Below are positions 27,120 to 47,535 of a stretch of 64,000 nt of DNA, piece after piece. Source of the DNA: Membranipora membranacea. Its lineage: Eukaryota; Bryozoa; Gymnolaemata; Cheilostomatida; Membraniporidae. The notes under the pieces were generated by a model. It was not told where the DNA came from. It ran no database searches and saw only the letters and a program-made list of their open reading frames with translations. The first letter of the stretch is position 1. Every line of letters begins with the position of its first letter. Position numbers and translations under genes: made by a program. The stretch spans positions 26,908,001 through 26,972,000 of the forward strand of contig OU612065.1 of the NCBI GenBank assembly GCA_914767715.1. Reading direction: 5' to 3'.

Positions 27120-27127
27120 TGACGTCA
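27120..27127. promoter_or_regulatory. CRE-like octamer upstream of PRKAG exon 1a
   Basis: A perfect TGACGTCA palindrome lies about 400 bp upstream of the PRKAG isoform-a start codon. It matches the CREB/ATF consensus. One 8-mer can occur by chance, so a role as a promoter element is only inferred. Confidence 0.25.
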
Positions 27128-27945
27128 GTATAATTAGAACAAGCGAAAAGAGTGTGAAATACAAATAATCGCCAAAACAAACTTTATTCTGATTCAAAAC
27201 ATGATAAAACTGGTCGATTACTCACCTCACAGCAGGGGGACAACACTGTGAAGCAGTAAGAAAAGTTACATCATCTTACCTTTTTCAGTTTCTTACGTCA
27301 AAGTTGTTTATTTCTTAGTGAAATATCAAGCCAGAGAGTTCTTTCTCCCGATTGCATTCAAGCCTGAGAGCGACACAGCGTGTGACCGTGCTGTGTGTAA
27401 GAGAATAACAAAATAGTTTCATGAGTGGCTTGAAAATGTTTAGACAAGACTGGTAAGTTTTACAAACATTTATGCGATAGGTAGGCTAGCTGATAACGTC
27501 CAAAGATAAGCAGTCATATCCAGGTGTGGCCATCAAAAGTCGCCACATTGTAAAGTCAAGATGGCCGTCGTCGCTAGTGATAGTAATTAGAGATGTATCG
27601 GCATCTGTTTTCGAGTTGATGTCGGAGCCAGAATGTACTCAGCTGTATGTTGAGACAAGTCAAAGAATTTTTTAAATTGGTGCCTGGTGGTTTTAAATTA
27701 ACAAGATATGGATATGTATTGATTATTCTATCTGCACTTATGGGTATGGGAAGAAATAAAGGAAAAATTAAGGTACTTAATTACAGAGTTATACAGATAT
27801 AATTTAACTATTTTTTGTAGAACATTAAAATTTAATTGTTTTCTTTCTCTTTCATAGAACATCAGGTGGCAAATTTCCTACATATCTAGTCGAATGCTCT
27901 TCAGAGGCCTGCACATTATTTGTAAACAAATAAGTACATTGCCCA

Positions 27946-28018
27946 TAGCCCTGTTCACACGGCCACGGGTTTTGTTTTTTAAAAAAAAACAAAACCCGTG
28001 GCCGTGTGAACAGGGCTA
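27946..28018. mobile_element. Perfect 73-bp hairpin with 9-bp target-site duplication
   Basis: The left arm (27946-27980, starting TAGCCCTGTTCACACGG) is matched base for base by the reverse complement of the right arm (27981-28018); only the A/T run at the tip differs in length. The element is flanked by an exact 9-bp direct repeat CATTGCCCA (27937-27945 and 28019-28027). This is the structure of a recently inserted non-autonomous DNA transposon (MITE). A 9-bp duplication is typical of Mutator-like elements, but superfamily assignment from one copy is tentative. Confidence 0.8.
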
Positions 28019-28842
28019 CATTGCCCAGCTCAGGGGGTTTCTAACCAGTGCAAATATCTTTTATACAATATGTGAATAGAAAGCTGAGAAGATAGCCATT
28101 CACTCAGTTGTTCAGTTGACACACGACAGAAACAGCAGGAATATCAAGCCAATGACCTTTAAAGTCAAGAGTCGACCTCATGATCTGAGGAGCCTGATTT
28201 GATGGATAAGTATTTTTTTCTACCTGTTTAAGCAAGACATGGTGAGATGAATTATGTAACTGACTAACTTGGCTCTGTGCCCCTGCCTGCAAGCCGAGAG
28301 CAACTTGGCGCCAAATATTGCAAGCACGCCCTTAATGCACCTTTATTTCTCAGTCCTCAGACTGAGACAGAACCTTGCGATTTTAACCAACATTCGAACA
28401 AATTTATTTCCTGAAAGGTAGTTTTTATTTTATTAGCGCTTGACTTTTGTTTGCTGATATATGATGAAACTGGAACTCAGTTTGAGAAAACAGTTACAAT
28501 AAATTATCAATGAATGAGATAAAAGGAATAATCACAAAACCATCACAGATCACTTCCATAAATTTATCAGGCAGAAGAATCCCACACTAAACATGGTGTC
28601 AACAAACTAAAAAATAGTTTTCTGAAGTCGTTGCCTCCCTAAGTGGCTTGTTTTATCAGTCAAATCCAGTGTGAACGACCTAAAAGCTGACAGGTTTATA
28701 TCTGCTTACAACATCAAAGATATTGGGTCTGGAAAACTGGCCTGACGCTGATGGTAAACCTGATCTCTCAGATTGCCTAACTGGTCCTGTAACCCTTCAT
28801 AGTATTTAGTTGTAAGTGGACGGTATCATGCAGGTTAGGAGA

Positions 28843-31800
28843 TCACATTGCTGCTGGCCGTGTAGCGTTCCTGATGAGAAGCTGGTTGAACTCCTCTGTA
28901 ATTTTTGCACACTTCTGAGCTAGGGGTCTGTAATCACATTCCATTGTTTTGGCAGCAATGAATTCCTTCATCACAAAGTTGTTCTGCTCCAAATGCTGCC
29001 ATTTTCTCTCCAAATTACAGAGCTGCAAAACCAAGTAATAATATCACAGCGTGGGGTTCATACTGAGACAATAGATAATATCCGTCGTCTCAGGTTCATA
29101 TATGAGCTCCTACCACAATTTTGGTAAGAGCGGAATAGACCATATGACTACTACATTTCCTGAATTTTCCACATAAAGCCTAAAGTCAGGAAATGCAGTT
29201 GTCCTATGGAATAGACAAGCACAGGAACTTTTAATTCAAAATTGAAATTTCACATCGGTAGATAAGCTGTATTAACGTTAATGAGTTTATTGACCGAGTT
29301 TATTAGCTGAGTTAGTGTCCTTTGTTATCAAGAACTCTGCTGCTCATTAAACTGTGTCCAATCAAAATCCAACATATAATTATCATATTTTGGTTTTGGC
29401 AAAAAACTAATTTTATAGATGATGTCCAAAAGGTCACACTATGACAATTGAGGAAATCTAAAATCCTAAAAAAATAATAGAAAAGTGATGTATGACACCT
29501 CATCAATCTCAAACTTTAAGCCATACAGCAGCAAGGACAAGCTGTATTTCAAATCAATTTATGGGTTTGGTCTCTTCTATGACGACAAGTTGTCACACTA
29601 ATTATAAATAAGCATTAGCTCACTAGCTGATCCCGTGTCATGAATAAAAATAGTAAAAATTGAGGACAAAGTCAAAAAAATATTTGTTCACTCTGAGTAA
29701 CACTTTCCACTTATAGCATCGCGAGGTCACATCTCCCGATTCGAGGCAACTTATCAATTTAACATAGATTAGTAGTGAGCGCATCAACAGAATCAGGCAA
29801 TTAGGATGGTAAACAAGAAGAGACAGCGGAAAACATGTTTGTACTGATCAGATCAATAATATCTTAAATAGAATGCGATGCCGGCTCTACACCATTTCGC
29901 TATCTCTTATGTAGATATATAATTGAATTTTTTTTATAATGATAGCTTTGCAAATCTGGGCATACACATTCTTGTATGTTTGAGGTTTTAAATTCAGTTG
30001 GTGGTAGATTTAAAAATTGAATAATATCCGGATATATGTTTGTGGCATATTGTGGTATGCGGTTTCTGAAGGGTTTTACCAACAGTGAGCCAGATTTTAA
30101 GCACATAATTCAGTTTGTGAGTGGCACAGATAAGTCATATAGAATAACATGAGCAATATTTGGAAAACATCAAAACTCTCATGTAGGAAGTTTCTTTACC
30201 TGGGTATAGGTCTCATTCTCATTGAGAGTAGCTTTGAGGGCCTCATAAGAGCTGGCCAACTCGGCGACTGACATCTTTATGGTAGCCGCTCTCTTGGCCA
30301 GCACAACTCGCTCATCCATTAGTTTCTACCAAGAAAATAATTTTGCATCATTACACAGTGATGCATTTGATCAAGCTATCATTAAAGTGATTGGTGAAAT
30401 CTCACCAGCTATCATTTATCATCATCATCAGTAAGCTCAATATTCTTCATTACAATACATATTGTGTTTTCTTTGGCGCAATCTTGTAATCAGCTTCCAC
30501 CATGAAGGATAGAGTTGCCTGCACCTGATAATTTTATTATCTGCAACTCAAGGGTCTACCCTTTCCGCAACCCGCTCGCGCCGATTATTCATAAAAGTTG
30601 TTTCCCTCTGGGCATTATTCTCATCATCACAACAACATTGTGGGTGGAAAATTGGAAACCACATTCATCAGCGGATATGCAATAATGGCTATTTGCAAGA
30701 TGTACAAATGTCAGCCCAGTCACAGGGCAGACACTACTGCAGCAGTGTACTACCTTCGTATATTGATTAATTGTCTGGGAGGAGGATAAGAAGTCTGCTG
30801 TAGAGTTAAATAATACCCAAGGAACATCTAACACATGTCTGCTCTTCCAGTATAAATAAATATACATTCAGTTATTCCTAGGGCCTATAATAAGCAATAA
30901 GTTATAGCACAACAACTTAGCCTGAGATCATTTACTTGTTTTAGCTCTTCTGCCTCGCGTCTCTGTGCCTCCGTATTGCTGTATGTGCCAAGGTCGTTAG
31001 TCATCTGGTCTATCTTACTCTGTAGGTCAGATAACTCCGTCTTGATTTTACTCTCTAGTTGCTCAACCTTCTCCAAATCCTGTCTGAGCTTATCATCCTC
31101 TGCAATGATCAAATTTGTTTTAGTACTCCAGATACATACATGGTTCATCGCTATCAAGAATCATAGGAGTTACCTCCTTAGCTCAGTAAAGTTACTATCC
31201 CTATTATGGTAAACTAGTGGAACTATTCTACCTGGACATGTAAACGATGGATGGGAAGTTATATCTTAAGCTCATCAATATAGAACAGTGGTAAGACCCA
31301 GATAATTGCTTGAATGATCCATGTTGGTGGACCATGTGATCGATAGTCTGGATCTGGCCAAATCTACTCACTAATCTGACCACTGTGGGCAAAACTTGTC
31401 ATGTTAATAAAAATTTTGTGTGAGAGTTAAGTTAGGTGGATCATTTACCGCGAGCTAATCCACTTGCAGTAACTTCTGAGTGCTTCATTTCCTGTGTCTT
31501 AAAGCTCAGATCATCTTTCATGTTGTTTAGCTCAGCTGGTGTCGGCAAGCTGTGAGTCCGGGCCATGTTCTGTAACAAAAAGCAATTATATAAATTTCGA
31601 CTGACAGTCACCGAAAATAGCAATACAGCAGTAAAATATGATCATAAATCATGTACTGTAAAGCTTCTCAATGCTTCTACAAACTGGGCAAGGTCCTACT
31701 CATATGGTATTACATGGGTCTTTGCCCTGGTCATAAAATGTCACCATGGAACAATAGCAGAATAATATAATTGTTATTCTTTGCACGTGGACGAGAACAC

Positions 31801-34800
31801 TCATTACACCAGAATGGCATGACCGAATATCACCACAGAAAAGAGGAAAAGGACCTCAATATTATCACACAACTGTCTGTCTCGACACTCCGTGCTGCGC
31901 CATATCAAACAAGCAATCTATGAGTTCCTCTTTTATAGTCTTGATTCACATTTAAATTCTTGTGCTTGTTTCTTTTGAGAGCTTGTTGAAAGTTTTTAAT
32001 AGCATTGACTTTTGGGTAGTATTGTTTTTTTAAAAGTATTGGTAAGTTTTTGGGTAGCACTGATCTTACCCTGCTCATATTCTCTAACACAGCTACAACA
32101 GCCTCCTCACTATGCGACAGTCTCTCCTGAAATATAAGGCATAGAAATACAGAAAATCATAATTATACAGTAACATAACAACCGTACAGTACCAAGCATT
32201 GATATGAATGGCTCAGTGGTAAAATAAACAGTATCTAGCTAATAATCTGGCAGCTTTTACGTTATACATTGATTGACATCTCAGTAACAACCTCCAAAAG
32301 CTCAGGCAAGCTACTTAACAAACATTTACAAGTGGTCAGCCGTAGTACAATACTGGACTTTTGGACCAAACAAAGAATAGAAATACACTCCAGCAACCAT
32401 ACATAAATAGCCATGTGCCTGTTCAGGGTCAGACACGTTGTCCTAATCCATAATATAATATAATAATATAAATAATAATATAGATATCAGTGGAACCAAT
32501 TATTAAGTATCAAGCTTCTTGGTGTGAAATAAATCCCTTCCCTAAATTAAAAATAAAAATGTCATGACGTATCTACATCAATTTATTTCTCACTTACTAT
32601 GCAGATGACATAAGATCATAGACTTAATAATATGTCTATGCATAAGACCCATTTTTTGACATTGAACATCTGTTGTTAGTGCTATTCATGGCCTACTTGA
32701 GGTTTGAAAACGACTAAAACTTTGACCAGTTCATGGTTTGAGGTTTGATTCAATTTGCCTGCATTTGGAGTTGCGGAAGGGCTACCACTAGAATGGAAGT
32801 CACTCGAAATGCACCCAAATGATAAATATATGATATATATTGTACTCTGTCTCTGCCACATATGGTTAAGAAATAAAATGTTTTGTCGAGCTCAAAGGTT
32901 TTATAAAAAATTGATACATAAAAGAATTAATTTAAAAACTGCACACATTGCGCTTTTAAACATTGCCTCCGCTCTATTCCACGTTTAATGTTACAGTAGC
33001 GCCCTGATGGCAGAGTGTCTAGAATCAGTCAGTTGGGTACATTCAAAGCCAAGATTGGATCAAACTTGATGCAGGTTCGAGGTTGACCGGATAACTCACC
33101 ACTTCACTGGCATGAGCTTCCTCGTATGTATCCAGAAACTGATTCATTGTCTCCTCTCTCTTCTTCAGTTCCTTATATTTCTGGTTCTTCTCTCCCGACA
33201 TTTCCTCAAGGTCGATATCTGACTGTCTGAGATCTTCTTGTAACTTTTCTATAGTCTCTCTCATCTCACCAGCCCTGAATAACAAACAATCACAGTGTAA
33301 TCATGGGTGGGGCATACTTTTTATTATTGTTGCTCATTATCCTTAAGACTTTGGAGGTGCAACGATATTACAACCAAAGGTTAAGTTTTTATTATCATGT
33401 TATTGCCAAACTATAATATCAAAGTTGCAAGAGCAACAACTGATCATCAAGCGAGCTTCATATTATTGAAAACTTCAGGGTACTAATGAAGTTTGATTTA
33501 ACAAAACTTGCAAGTGCTGAAATTTCTGCACTGCCCCATAAATTTTGTATGCTGAACCTACCAGGAAGGTCTCATTCACAACTTGCTTATTAATTATCAA
33601 TAATTAATAGTTGTCTACTCCTTGAACAATAGGATCAATGAGGGCACAACTTAAAGTTACATGACTATGATGCACGTAAGCCAGCCCGGCTTTGTAATAT
33701 TTCAACTAGAAAGGCTTGGTGGATTTGTACAAGTCAGCTAGCAAGTACTGATCAGGACATTTATACATTAAAAAAATATTATGTCACTAGCTTGATTGTA
33801 ATTCATATAGAGTGAAGATTATAGTCACGCTCAGATGACTACCCATAATTTCTTTTCTATTCCAAGTCTGTGCAAAATGTCAAACATTTTCTCCTCCGAA
33901 TTCTTTACTCCTGGAATATATACATAGCACTAATTTTCATTGTCCAGAAAGCTAAGATATAGATATACTCACTGCCTATCCATGGTATTGATCTCATGGT
34001 TATCCTGTTTGACTTGCTCTAATAACCTCTCTCTTATTTCTTTAGGCGACTCGTTAGATTTCTCTTCAGCCAGCAGCTGGGCTTTTTTCAGCTCCAGTTC
34101 GTTAATCTGCTCATATATACGTACTGCTTCTTGTTTCACATGAGACATGGACAACTCCTGAAAACATCAATTGTGTATTTCATTATTAAAGTCTTGAAGT
34201 CCACCAGGAATTTGCTATTTGCCTCTTTCTTATTCATAACAAATGGAAGAGAACATGAGTAAGTTATCATTTGATTGTGCATGTGTTAAAAGAACAATCC
34301 ATGTATTGAAACTGATGTCTACAAAATTTGATACATTATGGGCACAACATGTTCATTCGATTCAACAAGAGTAATGTGTGTCATTTCATCACATCTTCAT
34401 TATTTCAATGATCTAAAGCACTAGCTCATGATAGTATGAGTACCTCTTCCAGGTTGTCTTTCTTGATATTGAGAGCGTCCAGTTCTTGTTGCTGTCGCTC
34501 AAGATTTCTCAGAAGATGTTCATTAGTGTCTCTCATATGCATGTACTTCTTTCTCATCTTCTCAGGCTAAATAATTATATAGTATTGTAAAATGTATTAT
34601 GTATTTATAAACAAACTGGTCAATAGTGACGACTCATCAATGGGAAGGGAAACCAACAGATTTTCTGCGCTGTACTTGTGAATTACTGAGAGTGTAAAAT
34701 TCAAGACTTCACCTTTGTCCCGGGGATTATGGCACAAATATAAATAAATCAGCACTTACCATATTAGCTACCATTGTGTCAGTCATCATAGTCTCTTGTT

Positions 34801-36995
34801 TTAACTCCTCATTCAAAGCCTCGATCTGCTTATCTTTACTGAAATTACAACATCGCCATTATTACTCATTGAATGATACAAAAGTTTGCCTTGTTTATAA
34901 TCTAATCTAATCTAAACCACACCGTGGAAAGAAACTAATTTGCAATGACCGATGAGTCTCCATACATAATGAAACCTAGAAATGATTCAAACATGAATCA
35001 TATGATCACTCAGGACATTTTCATGGTGTCAACATTGCAAATTTTGCAATAAATTTAAAAATAGAGTTGACTGACCTTGAAAAATGATCATATCAATTTA
35101 AAAAAAAACAACATAAGTGTCACGATCACATTCAATGTGTAACCATATAAGCATGCTTTCAATGTGAAAGACTTATCAGCTTTGATATCTGCGTTCATAA
35201 TCAAAGAGAAAATGGCATTCTGACTTCTTTTTCTCCTCGAATATACCATCTAAGCCTCTCTCCTCTACATCATTGTGACTCTTCAGATCATCATAATCTC
35301 TCTCTACATCTCTTATATCTGTGTCTGTGTTCAGCTTCTCATTCAACTAATAATGTAAAGATGGATGCTAGAGTTAAATGACCAGTCTTACCTTGATCGC
35401 CTGGCTTAAATGATCAAGAAATGAACAAAGATGACCTGATCTACCATGTATTATTTGAGAACCCATGTGTGAAGTTGGTGTCTCTACTCCATACATTGTT
35501 GGTGAAAATAGTATTGCATTGATCATGAGCAAAGAACAGAAGGTTGCTATTTGCACTTGATTTACTAGAGATTTGACGCAAACGGAAAGGCTCAATGCTT
35601 AATACAGGCTCTCTAACAGACTGAGCTGTACTTCACTGTTACAGCAATAACAAAGCTAACCACTATTAACTTACAGTGTTATAGTCACCAAGCTCTCCCT
35701 GTAGATTCTTGATCTCATTCGCCAAACCCTCAGCCTTCTTCTCATAAGACAGAAAAGTCTGACTCTCAGCCTGAACCTCCTCGATCTCTTTGTTCATCTT
35801 CTGACATTCCGACTTGAGCTCATTGATCTTAGACCTGAAAAACCAAAACAAACACATGTACGCCAAAGTCTTGGTTTGGCCCATTTATACACACTGATCT
35901 GGAGATGACATGTTAGTCGGTATATCTATGAGATAGAGCTCCTTTAGCCTTACCCATATATAAGATGCAAAAACTACGCAGATATCTTCATGTTCCAACC
36001 TTCAGAGGAATATATATTAATAGTGTATCACAACAAAAGGATCTTTTCTCTGATTCCTGAATATCAATGTGTTCTACCAGTTCTCACAACTCTATCTTGG
36101 GGAGTCTGAAGAAAACTCAGTCTATCTGAGTTCAATGTCATTATGACAAGATCTTCAGCTATATAAGATGCCCACATACCTGAGCAAACCTAAGAAGTAC
36201 GATTTATCCTGTACTTGTCTGTTTGGCCCTCTGTTGCCTGACTTGATACCTCCGAGTCCTTGTTGAGTTATTGGCCTATCAGTGACTTGTACTTGAGACG
36301 ACAAAGCTATCCCTCCTCCAGCATTCCCACCTCGAGTGCCTGGTCTCTGCATGGTTAATGATTTAGAAATTACATTTGCAAGTCGTCAAGTCAGAATGAT
36401 CCAGTATTCAAATATTCAACTTCGGTTAATATATAAATGCAATATGCTAATCAACTCATTAAATTTGTAAACGGCATCATGTATATTTGATGGGACCTTT
36501 ATATTGTTCTTGATTGTAATACGATTGTGAGGATATAGTCAACAGAGTGGGTTTGACACCTATCGTTGTATTTACACTTGGAAATAGAACATGGGACATA
36601 TCATGCTATAATGATTTAGAGATCGTTGCAATACAACATGATATACATACTAACCATAGCCGTAGCTAACCGGGAGGCAGTGCCAAGTCTAGCACCTGTA
36701 GGGGGAGGTCGGCCAGCCCCTAAAAGACAATTGAAAATTAAAGTTTCTTACGAGTTATGTGACATATATTAATTAATTAATTGCGATATATTGACGAGCA
36801 TGTCCTAGTTCTCTGGATGAGAATATTTTAATTTATTATCAACATTTGCACAATTATTATCTATTATAGTTCCATTTTACAATCCCTTCCGCGGCTTAGC
36901 ATCTGTGGGAAAGAGATCGAGTCATCATTGGTCATGTTATATAGAAATAAATATTACCTGTCCCTCGGCCAAAGCTTGAAGGCGGCCTGGCAGCC
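28843..36995 (-). CDS. IFT74: Intraflagellar transport protein 74 (IFT-B core), near-complete
   Basis: Coiled-coil subunit of the IFT-B1 complex, which pairs with IFT81 to carry tubulin in cilia. Exons (minus): 36995-36958, 36719-36655, 36346-36180, 35834-35675, 35346-35225, 34838-34760, 34566-34444, 34157-33973, 33274-33100, 32126-32070, 31569-31449, 31099-30936, 30325-30200, 29022-28843 (stop TGA). All phases close, about 586 aa against 600 in human. The N-terminus is Gly/Arg/Pro-rich and basic ([20 protein letters not shown]), then comes [12 protein letters not shown] and [11 protein letters not shown], then almost continuous heptad coiled coil ([25 protein letters not shown]), ending with [20 protein letters not shown]. 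These blocks match IFT74 closely. The donor of exon 35225 is weak (GTCAGA) but needed for phase. The start codon lies upstream; a 17-nt exon at 37665-37681 (MKGSS+AG) fits the phase but has a weak donor (GTCAAG). Confidence 0.95.
32235..32495 (+). repeat. Dispersed ~260-bp repeat, copy 1
   Basis: The stretch from ATCTGGCAGCTTTTACG to the CCTAATCCAT(A) block is repeated, diverged but in the same order, at 62225-62500: TGACATCTCAGTA, CTCAGGCAAGCT, GTTCAGGGTCAGA. No coding potential or terminal repeats are seen. It lies in an IFT74 intron. Confidence 0.75.
32617..32640. mobile_element. Micro-hairpin element (copy 5)
   Basis: A 24-bp element, CATAGACTTAAT / AATATGTCTATG, is flanked by CATAAGAT (32609-32616) and CATAAGAC (32641-32648), an 8-bp repeat with one mismatch. 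It lies in an IFT74 intron. Confidence 0.8.
32728..32826. mobile_element. Palindromic element, family TTTGATYCAATTTGCC (copy 1)
   Basis: The left end GGTTTGATTCAATTTGCCTG followed by CATTTGGAGTTGC is imperfectly mirrored on the right (ACTCGAAATGCACCCAAATG). It lies in an IFT74 intron. A further half-end (TTGGATCAAACTTGATGCAG) occurs at about 33055. Confidence 0.55.
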
Positions 36996-45913
<8,918 letters not shown>

Positions 45914-46165
45914 ACAGCAGCTGCCAAATCACTTAGAGGATATATAGTCAGCACTTCTTATAATGTCTGTGATCGAAAGTTTGAACCTACTGTCATCATC
46001 GTGTCAATACTTAGACTGAATGAGCCTCTAGGCTGATAGCAGCAATTCACTATTCAGGAATTGTGCCTCCTTGAGGTTAGTCAGAGAGAACACAACTTCT
46101 AATCTTGGACTGATGATAAAATCAAACTACCATTGACAATTGATGTATATATTATGTAGACCAAC

Positions 46166-46199
46166 CATAGATTAAATAATGATTATTATTAAGTCTATG
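46166..46199. mobile_element. Micro-hairpin element (copy 7) in probable JNK 3' UTR
   Basis: Ends are CATAGATTAAATAAT / ATTATTAAGTCTATG. The flanks are AGACCAAC (46158-46165) and GGACCAAC (46200-46207), 7 of 8 matching. It lies between the JNK stop codon and the candidate AATAAA at 46372, so it may be in the mature mRNA. Confidence 0.8.
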
Positions 46200-46371
46200 G
46201 GACCAACAGATTGCTACCATTTCCCACTAGGCTGTTTATTCAACATTATTGCTCACCCTCAAAACACTGTCAAGGAATCTGATTCCAGTGCCCCTAAACA
46301 AAATTCAATCCCATTGAAAATCTTTTAGTTTTGAATCGTAACAAACATCTTTCACAAAGTATGTGTAGTGA

Positions 46372-46377
46372 AATAAA
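46372..46377 (+). terminator. Possible JNK poly(A) signal
   Basis: An AATAAA hexamer lies about 460 bp downstream of the JNK stop codon in GTGAAATAAACAG. No transcript end is available, so use of this site is inferred. Confidence 0.4.
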
Positions 46378-46455
46378 CAGTTTTACTGTAGATCTTAGTA
46401 TTAGTAACGTAATCGCTGCCATGTTTCGGAAAATTGTCGATGTTGCATCACACCT

Positions 46456-46562
46456 AGATCAAGTTTGATCCAATTTGCCTGCATTCCACCAGTTGCTCCC
46501 CTTCCACGGCGTGACAAGTGGAGGGGGAGCAACTCCAAATGCATGCAAATGGACTAAACTTA
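46456..46562. mobile_element. Palindromic element, family TTTGATYCAATTTGCC (copy 2)
   Basis: The left end AGATCAAGTTTGATCCAATT, leading into TGCCTGCATT and AGTTGCTCCCCTTCCAC, folds onto GTGGAGGGGGAGCAACT and ATGCATGCAAATGGACT. It lies in the intergenic region after JNK. Confidence 0.7.
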
Positions 46563-47535
46563 GTCCACATCATACCTAATGAGGTTACAGATTCTAGCAT
46601 CAAATCAACTCTCTTTGTTTATTTTTACTCACAATTCAGACTTTTGTTGCCACAAAATACTGGTTATTGCATGCTAATTAGTGTATCATCGTGTGAATAT
46701 TTAGGATTAAATCTATTTTAATATATTATGTAAATCTTTTTATGAGTTTTGAGAAAAGAAATTTGCACAGAATCTTCGCTTAATTGTTGTTTGTTGGACA
46801 ATTACGATTCTTTTCTATAAATTGTTTTCAATCTCTATTGTTGTAATAACAATGATGTAATTAGTAATCTAAAGGGACTATCAGATTTTGCTGACCCAAA
46901 AGCGTCTCTTTTTGGTTTTTTAATCTTATGACCAGAATAACAAGTTATAGGTCAAAGATAGTAAAAACTTAAGGATTAAACTCAATGACTTGAAAGTTGA
47001 CTTTTTAGTTAGTTTGTTAAATCTTTATTGGAAAACCGAAAACTAAGTTTATAGATAGATAAACAATGGCCTATATTTGTAGGCATGCTGTTGAACGAAA
47101 AAATAAAATATGTAATCTGAGTATTAAAAATGATTTCGGGATGTATTAATGTATTTGACTTTTGCAGTAGGACATATCATTTAATAATATTTTAACCTTC
47201 TACTTCTTACGCTGACAAGTTTTCCATCCTATCTGTTTAGTAGTAAAAATAAGCAGCAAAATGATGCCACAATCCTTGGCATCAGTTCGTTGATGGGTCA
47301 AGTGTATGTAACATTTGGTCAGGGCTTTGTGCATTGCGCACTGTCACTGTTGATCCTCGCCGTCATCATTATCAACGTAGCTACTGTCAATAGCAGACCC
47401 TCCTGTTTACTGGCTTAGTTAAGGGGAAGACAAAGAATTTCATTTCAGCTAGCAGCAAGTTGAGATCGCTGACTTGATTTGGTTCCCTTTGCTCTGAATT
47501 CACAACTACTCATTCTTCTCTCAAAGTTGATTAAT

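Larger units (their letters stand above)
26726..28842. other. Intergenic region between PRKAG 5' end and IFT74 3' end
   Basis: Both neighbours are on the minus strand. The right part should hold the IFT74 3' UTR; minus-strand AATAAA hexamers occur at 28403-28408 and 28424-28429. The left part should hold the PRKAG promoter. It contains the palindromic element at 27946-28018. Open stretches here show no coding character. Confidence 0.5.
45914..47535. other. JNK 3' UTR and intergenic region up to the transporter gene
   Basis: No coding exon seen. It contains a small hairpin element (46166-46199) and a longer palindromic element (46456-46562). An acceptor-like TTTCATTTCAG ending at 47448 may belong to a 5' UTR exon of the transporter. 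Confidence 0.45.

Noticed and set aside
27894-28079. 61-codon plus-strand open frame
   Set aside because: It runs through the perfect hairpin at 27946-28018; the open frame is a by-product of the palindrome.
32755-32988. 77-codon plus-strand open frame
   Set aside because: It begins inside a palindromic element in an IFT74 intron, without a recognisable domain.
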